The notes under the pieces are model-generated. The model saw only the letters and a list, made by a program, of their open reading frames with translations. It had not been told where the DNA came from and did no database searches. Shown piece after piece: positions 23,369 to 31,780 of a DNA stretch of 52,098 nt (position 1 is its first letter; each line of letters opens with the position of its first letter). The stretch lies in NCBI GenBank assembly GCA_013140805.1, contig JABFRW010000031.1, forward strand, positions 1-52,098. The letters are read 5' to 3'. Origin of the DNA: Candidatus Eisenbacteria bacterium. GTDB taxonomy: Bacteria > Eisenbacteria > RBG-16-71-46. The position numbers were made by a program, and so were the translations under genes.

Positions 23369-23383
23369 GCACCTTCCATGCCA
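23369..23383 (-). promoter_or_regulatory. Sigma-54 (-24/-12) promoter candidate for the BON / lipid kinase operon
   Basis: The minus-strand sequence is TGGCATGGAAGGTGC, with GG-N10-GC spacing and a -24 half identical to the site before the beta-barrel gene (TGGCATG). The -12 half has GTGC rather than TTGC. The predicted start is near 23358, about 145 bases before ATG 23212. Confidence 0.5.
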
Positions 23384-23565
23384 ACCGTGGTTCGCAGCGA
23401 AGTCGCGGTAAACACGAGCTCGAGGCGTCGGCATCCCGCGATCGAGCGCCGCAGGGATGTAACAGGTGCCATCGGATTTGTAGTCTCTACTCCGCGAGCT
23501 CCGCACCTGGCCCTCACCGAATGCCAGACGCTGTATCACCCCGCGTTGCTCAAGGATGCCGCCCG

Positions 23566-23709
23566 ATGAGTCACGAGGCGGCGCACGTGATCCTCGAACG
23601 GGAATGCGGGGTTGGGCTCGACAGCGACTGCATCGAGGGATTGCTCGCCGCGCTGACAACATGGAAAGACGGAGAGCAGATTGCGAATCCGGAACAGCGC
23701 GCTGCCTAA
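23566..23709 (+). pseudogene. Possible HD-GYP C-terminal remnant or small ORF
   Basis: A 47-residue frame from ATG 23566 with AAGGA nine bases upstream: SHEAAHVILERECGVGLDSD, then IEGLLAALTTW. The pattern, xHEAAxxIL..(E)xG..LDxDxxxxLLxxL, resembles the last helices of HD-GYP phosphodiesterases (HEEA..IL....G..FDP.LV.A.L). No HD or GYP motif lies upstream in any frame, so it is either a decayed fragment or a chance resemblance. Confidence 0.25.
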
Positions 23710-23731
23710 GCCTGACGATTCGACGACGTGA

Positions 23732-23763
23732 CGAAGCCCCCGGTCCGGGGACCGGGGGCTTCG
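23732..23763 (-). terminator. Strong hairpin terminator of the M16 peptidase gene
   Basis: A 15-bp perfect stem, CGAAGCCCCCGGTCC (23732-23746) with GGACCGGGGGCTTCG (23749-23763), has only a two-base GG between the arms (so the real loop is larger). It lies 20 bases after the stop of the minus-strand peptidase. There is no T-run; it may act on both strands. Confidence 0.6.
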
Positions 23764-23783
23764 AGCCACTCGCTGCGTGACGC

Positions 23784-26606
23784 TCAGGGTCGAATCGGTT
23801 CGCCGCCCTGTGAGTTCCGGGTCGTGACGACTCCGAGTCCGAGACGTACGAGTGCGGGCTCGATCGACTTGCGGTCGCCGACCGCAATCACGCGCATCGC
23901 ATCCGGGTCGAGGACCCGCTGTGTCGCTTCGAACACCGACGCCGGAGTGAGCGAAGCAAGCCGCTCCGGCATCTTCGCGTAGTAGTCCAACGACTGGTCG
24001 TAGAGGAACAGCCAGCTGACGGTGCCGGAGACGTCCGCCGCGGTCTCGAACAATGCGGGCAGGCCGCGAGCGATGGACTCGCGCGCCAGCTCGAGTTCGG
24101 CGGTGGACATTGGCCTGGCCTTCATGCCGGCCACTTCGAGCATGATCTCGCGAAGGGCGGGGGCCGTGGCATCTCCTCGGACCATGGCACCGACGACCAG
24201 TGGGGCCACGCCGCGGTTCTCCCGAATGAACGAGAACGCGCCGTACGAGTAGCCGTGCTTCTCGCGCAGATTGATGTTGACGCGGCTCGAGACCAGCCCG
24301 CCGAGCACCTGGTTCATGATGTTGAGTTTTTCGTAGTCGGGATCCGAGCGCGCGACCGCCGGCTGCGCGCACACCAGCGCGGTCTGTGAAGCGCCGGGAA
24401 GATCGACAACGGTGATGCGTACGTCCGTCGGCTCGCCGGCACCGGGCGCCGGGGATTGCGGCGCATCGCCGCTCCAGCTCCCGAAAGCGCCGCGAGCCAG
24501 TCGCCGCGCCTCGGACTCCGTGAGGTCTCCGGCGAGTACCAGCGCCGCATTGCGGGGCGAGTACGAGCCTCGGTAGAACGCTTCGAGGTCCTCGCGCCGG
24601 ATTGCCTTCAACGCGTCGGACGACCCCAGCGACAGATGTCCGTAGGGGTGCGCCTGGCCGAACACACAGCGCGCCATGACCCGCATCGCAGTCTGCATCG
24701 GCTGCGATTCCTGTTCGACCAGGGCGGTGAGCCGGTCGTTGCGCACCCGATCGACTTCGCCGGCGGGGAAGGTCGGCGAGGTCACCACGTCGGCCATGAT
24801 GCCGAGTGCGGCCGCAGCCTGACCCTTGAGTGAACTCACCGAGGCGACGCTGCCGTCGGTGTAGGCGATGGTGCCGAGGCTGGCACCCAGGGCCTCGAGT
24901 TCGCGTGCGATTCCGAGCGCATCGCGCTTGCCCGCACCTTCATCGAGCATCGACGCCGTGAAGCCGGCGAGGCCGGGTTGGGCCGTCGGGTCTGCGGCGC
25001 TTCCTGAACGCACGACCAGTTCGGCTGCGACGACCGGCAGTCCGTGCTGTTCGACGAGCAGCACCGTGAGGCCGTTTTCGAGTTGGAACTGCAGTGGCGC
25101 CGGCAAGGGCGTGGTCGAGAGCGCGCCGGCTTTCGGGCGTTCGTTGCGCCACGGTTCCGCCGACACAATGGTTTGATCGCTCTTCGCTGGTGCCGCGGGC
25201 GTCGGAGGTCCGGGAGGAAGTCGTTTCTCGCCTGGAATGCAGTGAATGACGACGCGGCGGTCGCGAGCGAGCTGTTCGGTCACGAAGCGCTTCACTCCAC
25301 TCGCGGTGACGGCGTCGAGACGCTCGAGATCCTTCTGAAGGAATCCCGGGTCCTGAACGTACTGGTTGTAGCGATTGAAGGCATTCGCGACTCCGTCGAG
25401 CCCGCCGACGTGCTGCAGCTGTTCGACCATCTGCGAATAGAGCGCGGTCTTGGCTGCGCGCAGCTCGGCTGCGCTCGGTCCCTCCGAGGCAAAGCGCCCC
25501 AGCTCGCCATCGAACTGCTGCTCCAACTCGGCCGCGGAGTGCCCTGGTTTTGCCGTCAGGGTGACCTCGAACACCGACCCGAGGCTCAGCGACTGCTGCG
25601 AAGCACTGACACTCTGAGCGATCTTCTGATCGTAGACGAGTGACCGATAGAGCCTGCTCGACTTGCCGCCTCCGAGCAGCCGCGCAGTGACGATCGCCTC
25701 GGCGTCGCCGGGCTGGAATGCATTCGGCGTGATCCAGCCCATCAGCACTTTCGGCAATTCGATCCGATCCGGAACCGTGTCACGCACCTCGGATGTGATC
25801 ACCGGCGCCTTCGCGGTCGGGACCGCAACCTCGGGGCCTCGCGCAAGGGTGCCGAAATACTTATCGACCCACTGCTTGGTCTGCGCGACGTCGATGTCGC
25901 CGACGATTGCGAGGCTCGCATTGTTGGGCCCGTAGAAGCTGCGGAAAAATTCACGCACGTCCTCGAGCTTCGCGGCCTGAATGTCGTCATGGGAGCCGAT
26001 CACCCATGCGTAGTACGGATGCTCCTTCGGGAACAACCGTTGGAACAATCGCTCCTCTGCGAGCTGGTACGGGGTGTTCTCGACGGCTTCACGACGTTCG
26101 TTGCGCACCACGTCCTGCTGATTCGCGAGGCTTGCAGCGTCCAGCCGATCGAGCAGGAAGCCCATGCGGTCACTCTCGAGCCACAGTGCCAGCTCGAGCT
26201 GATTCGAAGGCACGTCCTCGAGATAGTTGGTGCGATCGAAGTCCGTCGTGGCGTTCACGAATGAGGATCCCGCACCCTCGAGGATCGCAAAGTACTGATC
26301 TTCCGGAACATGCCCCGAGGCCTGGAACATCATGTGTTCGAACAGATGAGCGAACCCGGTTCGGCCCGCGGCTTCGTTCGCCGGTCCGACGTGGTACCAG
26401 AGGTTGACCGCGGCGATCGGTAGCCGCGCATCGCGACGCAGGATCACTTCGAGACCATTCGGCAAGGTGTACGTTTCGAACGCGAGAGCGACGTGAGGCG
26501 GTCCGCTGCTCGGTGCCGGGTCGCAACCGGCGAACGCGGCGATGCAACCGATCAAGAGGGCCGCGCGAGTGAAACGAGCCACGGAGATAGGCAACGATGC
26601 AGGCAT
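23784..26606 (-). CDS. M16-family zinc metallopeptidase lipoprotein (two-domain)
   Basis: A 940-residue periplasmic peptidase. A lipoprotein signal ends in FAGC (acylated Cys28). The first M16 domain (about res 45-270) has the inverted zinc motif HLFEH (about res 85) and the distal glutamate in NERREAVENTPYQLAEERL, so it should be catalytic. The second M16 half (about 510-720) begins PLPAPLQFQLENGLTVLLVE and lacks a zinc motif. The C-terminal M16_C parts (ADVVTSPTFPAGEVDRVRND and others) complete the typical pitrilysin-like clam. Length agrees with single-chain zinc peptidases of Gram-negative envelopes. It lies divergent from an M13 peptidase 319 bases away and probably degrades periplasmic or imported peptides. 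Confidence 0.93.
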   Translation of the reverse strand: MPASLPISVARFTRAALLIGCIAAFAGCDPAPSSGPPHVALAFETYTLPNGLEVILRRDARLPIAAVNLWYHVGPANEAAGRTGFAHLFEHMMFQASGHVPEDQYFAILEGAGSSFVNATTDFDRTNYLEDVPSNQLELALWLESDRMGFLLDRLDAASLANQQDVVRNERREAVENTPYQLAEERLFQRLFPKEHPYYAWVIGSHDDIQAAKLEDVREFFRSFYGPNNASLAIVGDIDVAQTKQWVDKYFGTLARGPEVAVPTAKAPVITSEVRDTVPDRIELPKVLMGWITPNAFQPGDAEAIVTARLLGGGKSSRLYRSLVYDQKIAQSVSASQQSLSLGSVFEVTLTAKPGHSAAELEQQFDGELGRFASEGPSAAELRAAKTALYSQMVEQLQHVGGLDGVANAFNRYNQYVQDPGFLQKDLERLDAVTASGVKRFVTEQLARDRRVVIHCIPGEKRLPPGPPTPAAPAKSDQTIVSAEPWRNERPKAGALSTTPLPAPLQFQLENGLTVLLVEQHGLPVVAAELVVRSGSAADPTAQPGLAGFTASMLDEGAGKRDALGIARELEALGASLGTIAYTDGSVASVSSLKGQAAAALGIMADVVTSPTFPAGEVDRVRNDRLTALVEQESQPMQTAMRVMARCVFGQAHPYGHLSLGSSDALKAIRREDLEAFYRGSYSPRNAALVLAGDLTESEARRLARGAFGSWSGDAPQSPAPGAGEPTDVRITVVDLPGASQTALVCAQPAVARSDPDYEKLNIMNQVLGGLVSSRVNINLREKHGYSYGAFSFIRENRGVAPLVVGAMVRGDATAPALREIMLEVAGMKARPMSTAELELARESIARGLPALFETAADVSGTVSWLFLYDQSLDYYAKMPERLASLTPASVFEATQRVLDPDAMRVIAVGDRKSIEPALVRLGLGVVTTRNSQGGEPIRP

Positions 26607-26925
26607 GAGAGGTCTCCAGGAAGTGCGGGGTGATCACGAGCCCGCAGTTTCGCCCCTCCGCCGAACGCGCGACAACCTCACCTGCCGGGCGCGGCGGCAG
26701 GGCGACAGGCGCAGGCAAGCGCAGGTTGCGCGCCGTGATTCGCGACCTCTCACGCTCGCCGGCCGTTTTCCGACTTCGGTCGCGAATCCACCGCACTTGT
26801 GACGGCGTGCGCGAGGTGACGGCCTGACGTGCGGCTATGCTGAGGATCGAAGGGGTACGGAGGGGGCTGCGCCGCGTCGCTCGATCCGAGCGCGAGGAAG
26901 CCGGCCGTCACGACGAAAGGGCGCC
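26607..26925. other. Divergent intergenic region between two metallopeptidases
   Basis: About 320 bases. Short frames here are shadows. AAAGGG (26916-26921) is the ribosome site of the plus-strand M13 gene. TATGCT near 26836 could be a -10 box for that gene, but no good -35 lies at the right distance. Nothing else recognisable. Confidence 0.4.
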
Positions 26926-28998
26926 ATGACATCGGAGTCGAAGTCGAAGCCTGTCGGATGGAGTGCGTGCGTCGCGGCAGCGGCCGTGATGCTGCTGGGT
27001 GCGGTTGCGATCCATGGGGCGTCCGCCGCGACGTCGAGCCAGGATCTTCTGGCGGCCAATCGCGACACCACGGTGTCTCCCGCACACGACTTCTTTCAGT
27101 ACGCCAATGGTGGCTGGCTCGCACGGCATCCCATTCCCGCCAGTGAATCGGCGTGGGGAATCGGCAATCAGGTCAATGAGGAGCTCTACCTTCGCAAGCG
27201 CTCGATCAGCGAGACGGCCGCCGGTGCAGGCGCGGTGCCCGGCTCCGATTCACAGAAGATCGGCGACTTCTGGCTTGCGGCGATGGACACGCTTCGCACT
27301 GATCAGCTTGGCGCGGCCCCGCTCGAACGCGAACTGAGACGCATCGACGCAATACGCTCTGGTGTCGAAGTGGTCGAGGTCGCCGCGTTCCTCAATCGCC
27401 AGGGAGCCGGGTGCCTGTGGTCATTCGGCATCGGCCAGGACGATATGCGCAGCGATGTGATCGCGGTGTTCGTATCGCAGGGTGGCCTCGGACTACCCGA
27501 TCGCGACTACTACTTCAATCCCGAGGCCGGAGTCGTCAGGGCTCGCACCGAATACCCCAAACACGTCGCGCGCATGCTCGAGTTGGCCGGTGCAGAACCA
27601 GGCGAAGCGCAGCGTGGAGCGGCCGCGGTGCTGAGTTTCGAGACTGCACTCGCCACGGCGAGCCGCAAGCTCGAGGATCGACGCGACCCCTACAAGAACT
27701 ACAACAAACGAAGCGTCGCGGAAGTCGCATCGAGGCTCACTCCGCACATCGCATGGCGATCGATCCTCGATGGCTACGGGCTCTCGAAAGTCGACACCCT
27801 GATCATTCGCCAACCGGAGTTCCTGACCGCGCTGGACAGCCTCGTCATGGCGACGCCGGTTGCGGATCTCCGGCACTACCTTCGCTACCAGCTGCTTTCG
27901 ACGTACGCGCCTTATCTTGGCCACGCACTCGACCAGCAGAACTTTGCGTTCTACGGCACGATCCTCGACGGGCGCACGACTCAGCGCCCCCACTGGAAAC
28001 GCGCCCTCGACGCGCAGGAGGACGCGCTCGGCATGGTGATGGGGAAGCTGTTCGTGAGCGCCTATTTTCCGCCACGAACCAAGGCTCGTTACGACAAGCT
28101 CGTGGAAGTCATCCGTGACAGCTATCGGGAGCGCATCGCAGGGCTCGAGTGGATGAGCGCGGTGACCAAACGGCGAGCGACCGAGAAGCTGGATCGCATG
28201 ACGAAGAAGGTCGGATATCCGGCGCGATGGAAGGACTTCTCGACGCTGAGAATCAACCGCGACTCCTATGCCGCCAACGTTCGGGCGGGAATCGTGTGGC
28301 AGTTCGACGATGCCGTCAGCAAGTTCGGAAAACCGGTGGACCGCACCGAGTGGGTCATGACTCCTCAGACATACAACGCGTACTACAACGCATCGAACAA
28401 TGAGATCGTACTGCCGGCGGGCATCTTTCTGATTCCCGGCCTCAAGGACGACGAAGCCGACGACGCGCTGGTCTATGGCTACGCGGGCGCGTCGACCATC
28501 GGCCACGAGATCACCCACGGCTTCGACGACGACGGACGTCAGTACGACGTGGCCGGCAATCTCTCGAACTGGTGGACGGCGGCCGACGAGAGCAGTTTCA
28601 AGGCGCGCGCCGAAGTGATGTCGCGGCAGTTCGATCTCTACGAACCGCTACCGGGCCTGCACATCAACGGGCGAGCGTCGCTGGGAGAGAACCTCGCCGA
28701 CTTCGGCGGGGTAGTGCTGGGGCTGCAGGCGTTCAAGAAGACGCGTCAGTATCGTGAGGGGAAATCGATCGGCGGTCTCACGCCCGTTCAGCGCTACTTT
28801 CTCGGCTACGCGCTCGGTTGGATGTCGCATCAACGAGAGGAACGCCTGAGGGCTCGGCTTCTCAGCGACGTGCACGCGCCCGCCAAGTGGCGAGTGCTGG
28901 GGCCGATGGCGAATCTGCCGGAGTTCTACGAGGCATTCGGGATTCGGGAGGGCGACCCGATGTGGCGCCCCGCCGAAGCCCGCGTTCGGGTGTGGTGA
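26926..28998 (+). CDS. M13-family (neprilysin/PepO-like) zinc metallopeptidase
   Basis: A 690-residue secreted peptidase. A signal peptide (CVAAAAVMLLGAVAIHGASA) is followed by the M13 N-terminal lobe starting SPAHDFFQYANGGWLARHPIP. The catalytic lobe has NAYYNASNNEIVLPAGI (substrate-binding NAYY), zinc motif HEITHGFDDDGRQYD (HExxH, about res 527) and ENLADFGG (third ligand Glu, about 588). Length fits bacterial PepO (about 630-690). These enzymes cut short peptides in the periplasm or outside the cell. ATG 26926 has AAAGGG upstream. It is followed 26 bases later by the oxidoreductase gene, which may be co-transcribed. Confidence 0.96.
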   Translation: MTSESKSKPVGWSACVAAAAVMLLGAVAIHGASAATSSQDLLAANRDTTVSPAHDFFQYANGGWLARHPIPASESAWGIGNQVNEELYLRKRSISETAAGAGAVPGSDSQKIGDFWLAAMDTLRTDQLGAAPLERELRRIDAIRSGVEVVEVAAFLNRQGAGCLWSFGIGQDDMRSDVIAVFVSQGGLGLPDRDYYFNPEAGVVRARTEYPKHVARMLELAGAEPGEAQRGAAAVLSFETALATASRKLEDRRDPYKNYNKRSVAEVASRLTPHIAWRSILDGYGLSKVDTLIIRQPEFLTALDSLVMATPVADLRHYLRYQLLSTYAPYLGHALDQQNFAFYGTILDGRTTQRPHWKRALDAQEDALGMVMGKLFVSAYFPPRTKARYDKLVEVIRDSYRERIAGLEWMSAVTKRRATEKLDRMTKKVGYPARWKDFSTLRINRDSYAANVRAGIVWQFDDAVSKFGKPVDRTEWVMTPQTYNAYYNASNNEIVLPAGIFLIPGLKDDEADDALVYGYAGASTIGHEITHGFDDDGRQYDVAGNLSNWWTAADESSFKARAEVMSRQFDLYEPLPGLHINGRASLGENLADFGGVVLGLQAFKKTRQYREGKSIGGLTPVQRYFLGYALGWMSHQREERLRARLLSDVHAPAKWRVLGPMANLPEFYEAFGIREGDPMWRPAEARVRVW

Positions 28999-29024
28999 AC
29001 GGCACGGAGTAGAGTGCGAGTCCT

Positions 29025-30284
29025 ATGGTCGGGACTCGTGCCTCAACGATCGTGCTCGGCGCCGGGCTCCAGGGCGCCGGGGTTGCCCTGGAGCTCGCAC
29101 GTCGCGGACTTCCGAGCACCTTGATCGAACGTGACGCTTGCGCCATTCATCGGGCGAGCCTTCGCAACGAAGGCAAGATTCACCTCGGATTCATCTACGC
29201 AAACGATCGCTCACTCGCAACCGCCGATCTGCAGCTCGAGGGCGCGTTGCGGTTTCGTCGCATCGTTGCGAGCTGGATGAACGGATCCGACGACTGGCTC
29301 GAACGCTCGACGCCGTTTCAGTATCTCGTCGCCGCGGACTCGGTCGTCGCGGCGCATGACCTGGCTTCCCACTACGCCGCGGTCGAGGCGCGCCATCACG
29401 AGTGGCTGCGAGGGGACGAGGGGCTCGATTACCTCGGCCTTCGGCTCGATCAGCTGGTACGTCCGCTCGCCGCTACGGAGCTGGCCGCCTTCTTCGAACC
29501 GAGCCGACTCGAAGCGGGTTTCGCGACCGCGGAGCTCGCAATCGACACCGACGTGCTGGCCATGCACGTTCGACGCTCACTCGCCGACTCCCCGCTCGTG
29601 ACGTTCCTGCCCGCGCACCTCGCTCGCTCGATCACGCGCGGTCGCCACGGCTTTCGCGTCGAGGGAGAGAGCCCGAGCGGGACGTGGCGGATCGACTCGG
29701 AGCAGGTCGTGAACGCGACTTGGGAGCACCGCCTCGCGTTCGATCGCCAGCTCGGCGTCGCGCCGCCCGCGGATCTGCTCCATCGCCTCAAGTATCGCGT
29801 GATCGCGCAATTGCCGACACGACTGCACGGCGCGCCTTCGGTCTCGATGGTGCTGGGACGCTACGGAGACATCGTCGTTCGCCGCGGTGGTGCCGCCTTC
29901 CTCTCGTGGTATCCGGCGGGGCTGCGCGGCTGGAGCCACGAACTCGTTCCCCCGGAGGATTGGGACGCACCGTGCCGCGGCGAGACTCCGACGGCGCTCG
30001 CGAATGAGATCCGCGATCAGATTCTCGCGGGAATCGATGCCTGGTTTCCCGGTGTCGCTGACTCCGAGACGTTGCGGGTCGACGCGGGCGCAATCGTCGC
30101 GATCGGCCGCAGCGACGTGGACGACGCCGCGAGCGCGCTGCACGATCGCACCCGCATCGGAGTCGAGTCTGACGATGGCTACCATTCGGTGAATACCGGC
30201 AAGCTGACCACTGCGCCGCTGTTCGCCGTCGAGGTCGCGAACCGCGTTGAGGCGCGGACACGCCGCGGCGCCGGGTCGCAATGA
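29025..30284 (+). CDS. FAD-dependent oxidoreductase (DAO-like)
   Basis: A 419-residue flavoprotein. The N-terminal FAD fold has TIVLGAGLQGAGVALELARRG (GxGxxG variant) followed by the acidic end of strand 2, TLIERDA. The RNEGKIHLGFIYAND segment and the later VVNATWEHRL (ATG-like) and YHSVNTGKLTTAPLFAVE resemble the D-amino-acid oxidase / glycine-oxidase superfamily, with no membrane segment. The conserved Asn-Glu-Gly-Lys-Ile-His block suggests a defined subfamily, but I cannot name the substrate. The stop overlaps the following glycosyltransferase by ATGA, implying coupled translation and perhaps joint modification of a sugar or polysaccharide. Confidence 0.85.
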   Translation: MVGTRASTIVLGAGLQGAGVALELARRGLPSTLIERDACAIHRASLRNEGKIHLGFIYANDRSLATADLQLEGALRFRRIVASWMNGSDDWLERSTPFQYLVAADSVVAAHDLASHYAAVEARHHEWLRGDEGLDYLGLRLDQLVRPLAATELAAFFEPSRLEAGFATAELAIDTDVLAMHVRRSLADSPLVTFLPAHLARSITRGRHGFRVEGESPSGTWRIDSEQVVNATWEHRLAFDRQLGVAPPADLLHRLKYRVIAQLPTRLHGAPSVSMVLGRYGDIVVRRGGAAFLSWYPAGLRGWSHELVPPEDWDAPCRGETPTALANEIRDQILAGIDAWFPGVADSETLRVDAGAIVAIGRSDVDDAASALHDRTRIGVESDDGYHSVNTGKLTTAPLFAVEVANRVEARTRRGAGSQ

Positions 30285-31180
30285 CGGACATCGGCGTCCG
30301 GCCGCGCGTGGTGGCACTGATTCCCACCTGGAGCGCCGAGGAGTTCATCGAGCAGACGCTCGAGACGCTGGCCCGGCAGACCTATCCGAACGTCGAGTTC
30401 CTGATCTCGGACGACGCGTCACCTGACGCAACCGCTGCGATCTGCGAGCGATTCGCGGCACGCGACCCACGCTTTCGGGTGATGCGTCAGGCTCGCAATC
30501 TGGGCTGGGTCGGAAACGTGAACGCGCTGCTGGAGGCGGCACGGGCTGACTATCTGACCTTTGCCTTTCAGGACGACCTGCCCGCGCCGACCTACATCGA
30601 AGAGTGCGTCGCCGCACTCGAGTCACATCCGACCGCGATTCTCGCCTACTCGGACGTGGAGTTGATCGAGCAGGATGGCAGCCGCACGGAGAAGCGCTAC
30701 CTGGCACTCGAGCGAGCGACGAGCCGCGCGGAGCGGGCGCGTTCGATCGCACGCATCGAAGGATCGTGGTGGATTCCGAATCGCGGCGTGTTTCGAGCGA
30801 GCGCCGCCACCACCATCGGGGGCCTCAGGCGCCACCGCGGTGGCGAATTCTCGGCCGATTGGCCGTGGCTGATTCACATGAGCCTGCTCGGAGAATTCGT
30901 ACGGGTGCCCGGTCCGCTCGTCACGAAGATCTACCAGGCACGCAGTCTGTCGCGGAGCTGGGACTTCGGAGTGCGGTCGTGGAGTGCCGTGACGGAGTCG
31001 GCGCTCGCGACAGTGTGGGAGAGCGGGATCACCACTCGCGAAAAGTGGTCCGTCTCGCTGGCGCTCACGGACGTGGTGCGAAATCGGATGTGGCGCAAGG
31101 TTCGCCGAGCGGCGGGAAGCGCTCTGCGTCGACTCGGACTGCGCCCCGCGGCGCCGGTTCCCGAACAGCTCGGCAGATGA
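30281..31180 (+). CDS. Glycosyltransferase family 2
   Basis: A 299-residue GT-A enzyme. VVALIPTWSAEEFIEQTLETL starts the nucleotide-binding fold, and LISDDASPDATAAICERF (SDD-type) and RNLGWVGNVNALLEAARADYL continue it. The metal-binding acidic motif is FAFQDDLPAP (DD). Toward the C-terminus ADWPWLIHMSLLGEFVRV matches the W.W..E/D-type catalytic loop region. It has no membrane helix. It probably transfers a sugar to a surface glycan. ATG 30281 lies inside the oxidoreductase stop (ATGA), so both are made together. The gene is in the same polysaccharide-minded stretch as the epimerase and glucan synthase further right. Confidence 0.9.
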   Translation: MTDIGVRPRVVALIPTWSAEEFIEQTLETLARQTYPNVEFLISDDASPDATAAICERFAARDPRFRVMRQARNLGWVGNVNALLEAARADYLTFAFQDDLPAPTYIEECVAALESHPTAILAYSDVELIEQDGSRTEKRYLALERATSRAERARSIARIEGSWWIPNRGVFRASAATTIGGLRRHRGGEFSADWPWLIHMSLLGEFVRVPGPLVTKIYQARSLSRSWDFGVRSWSAVTESALATVWESGITTREKWSVSLALTDVVRNRMWRKVRRAAGSALRRLGLRPAAPVPEQLGR

Positions 31181-31234
31181 GTGCAGGTAGCACGCGGGTG
31201 ATTGCCGCGGCGCACGTGTGTCGCGTCCGCATCA

Positions 31235-31720
31235 TCAGTGGTGAAACCAGTCCTTGAGGCCGTGCCCACCGTGCCCGGGCTCACGCATGCCGACCGACTT
31301 CAGCTTGAAGGGCGTGCGATCTTCGACCGTGAAGATGAATTCGTGCGAGGTGGCGTCGGACGCGAGCAGTTTGACCGTGATCCGATACGGAGTCGACTCG
31401 ACCACCGATCCCAGCACCAGCTTTCCGAATCGTTCCCGAAGATTGCGATAGCTCTCGACGCGGGCCTCGACGCCCTTTGCCTTGATGCTCTCCCTGGCGA
31501 GCTCACGCGTATTGAATTCACGCATGGCCGCCTCGCCGGTCGAGAACGCGCGCACCCAGCGGCGGCCGCGCTCTGCGGCACGTGTGTCCGGCCAGCCCTC
31601 GCGATCCTCGATGGCTGACGTCACGGCCTTGCCGGAGGTCGAAGGCGGTGCAGCGGCCACTGCCGCGACGCCGAGGCACTGCAGTGACAGGACCAGAGCC
31701 GTGAAGCGAATGCATCTCAT
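31235..31720 (-). CDS. Secreted NTF2-like protein of unknown function
   Basis: A 161-residue exported protein. ATG 31720 has GGAGG seven bases upstream, and the signal peptide is RFTALVLSLQCLGVAAVAAA. The mature part, AERGRRWVRAFSTGEAAMREF...VESYRNLRERFGKLVLGSVVES, then VKLLASDATSHEFIFTVED, resembles the cone-shaped NTF2-like/SnoaL domain that often accompanies serine hydrolases (a W..AFxxGD pattern and a final strand pair). No active site is visible. It ends in a His-rich GHGGHGLKDWFHH. It lies 60 bases downstream of the ABC permease on the same strand and is probably part of that operon. Confidence 0.65.
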   Translation of the reverse strand: MRCIRFTALVLSLQCLGVAAVAAAPPSTSGKAVTSAIEDREGWPDTRAAERGRRWVRAFSTGEAAMREFNTRELARESIKAKGVEARVESYRNLRERFGKLVLGSVVESTPYRITVKLLASDATSHEFIFTVEDRTPFKLKSVGMREPGHGGHGLKDWFHH

Positions 31721-31780
31721 GATCGATCCTCCGTGTTGAGCGGTCGGCGATCGCATCGAGTGATCGCCAAGGATGGCGGG

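Larger units (their letters stand above)
23213..23783. other. Intergenic region with a sigma-54 site, one short ORF and a terminator
   Basis: About 570 bases between the start of the BON gene and the end of the M16 protease. It holds the sigma-54 candidate (23369-23383), a possible 47-residue ORF (23566-23709) and a strong hairpin (23732-23763). The remaining sequence has no recognisable feature. Confidence 0.5.
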
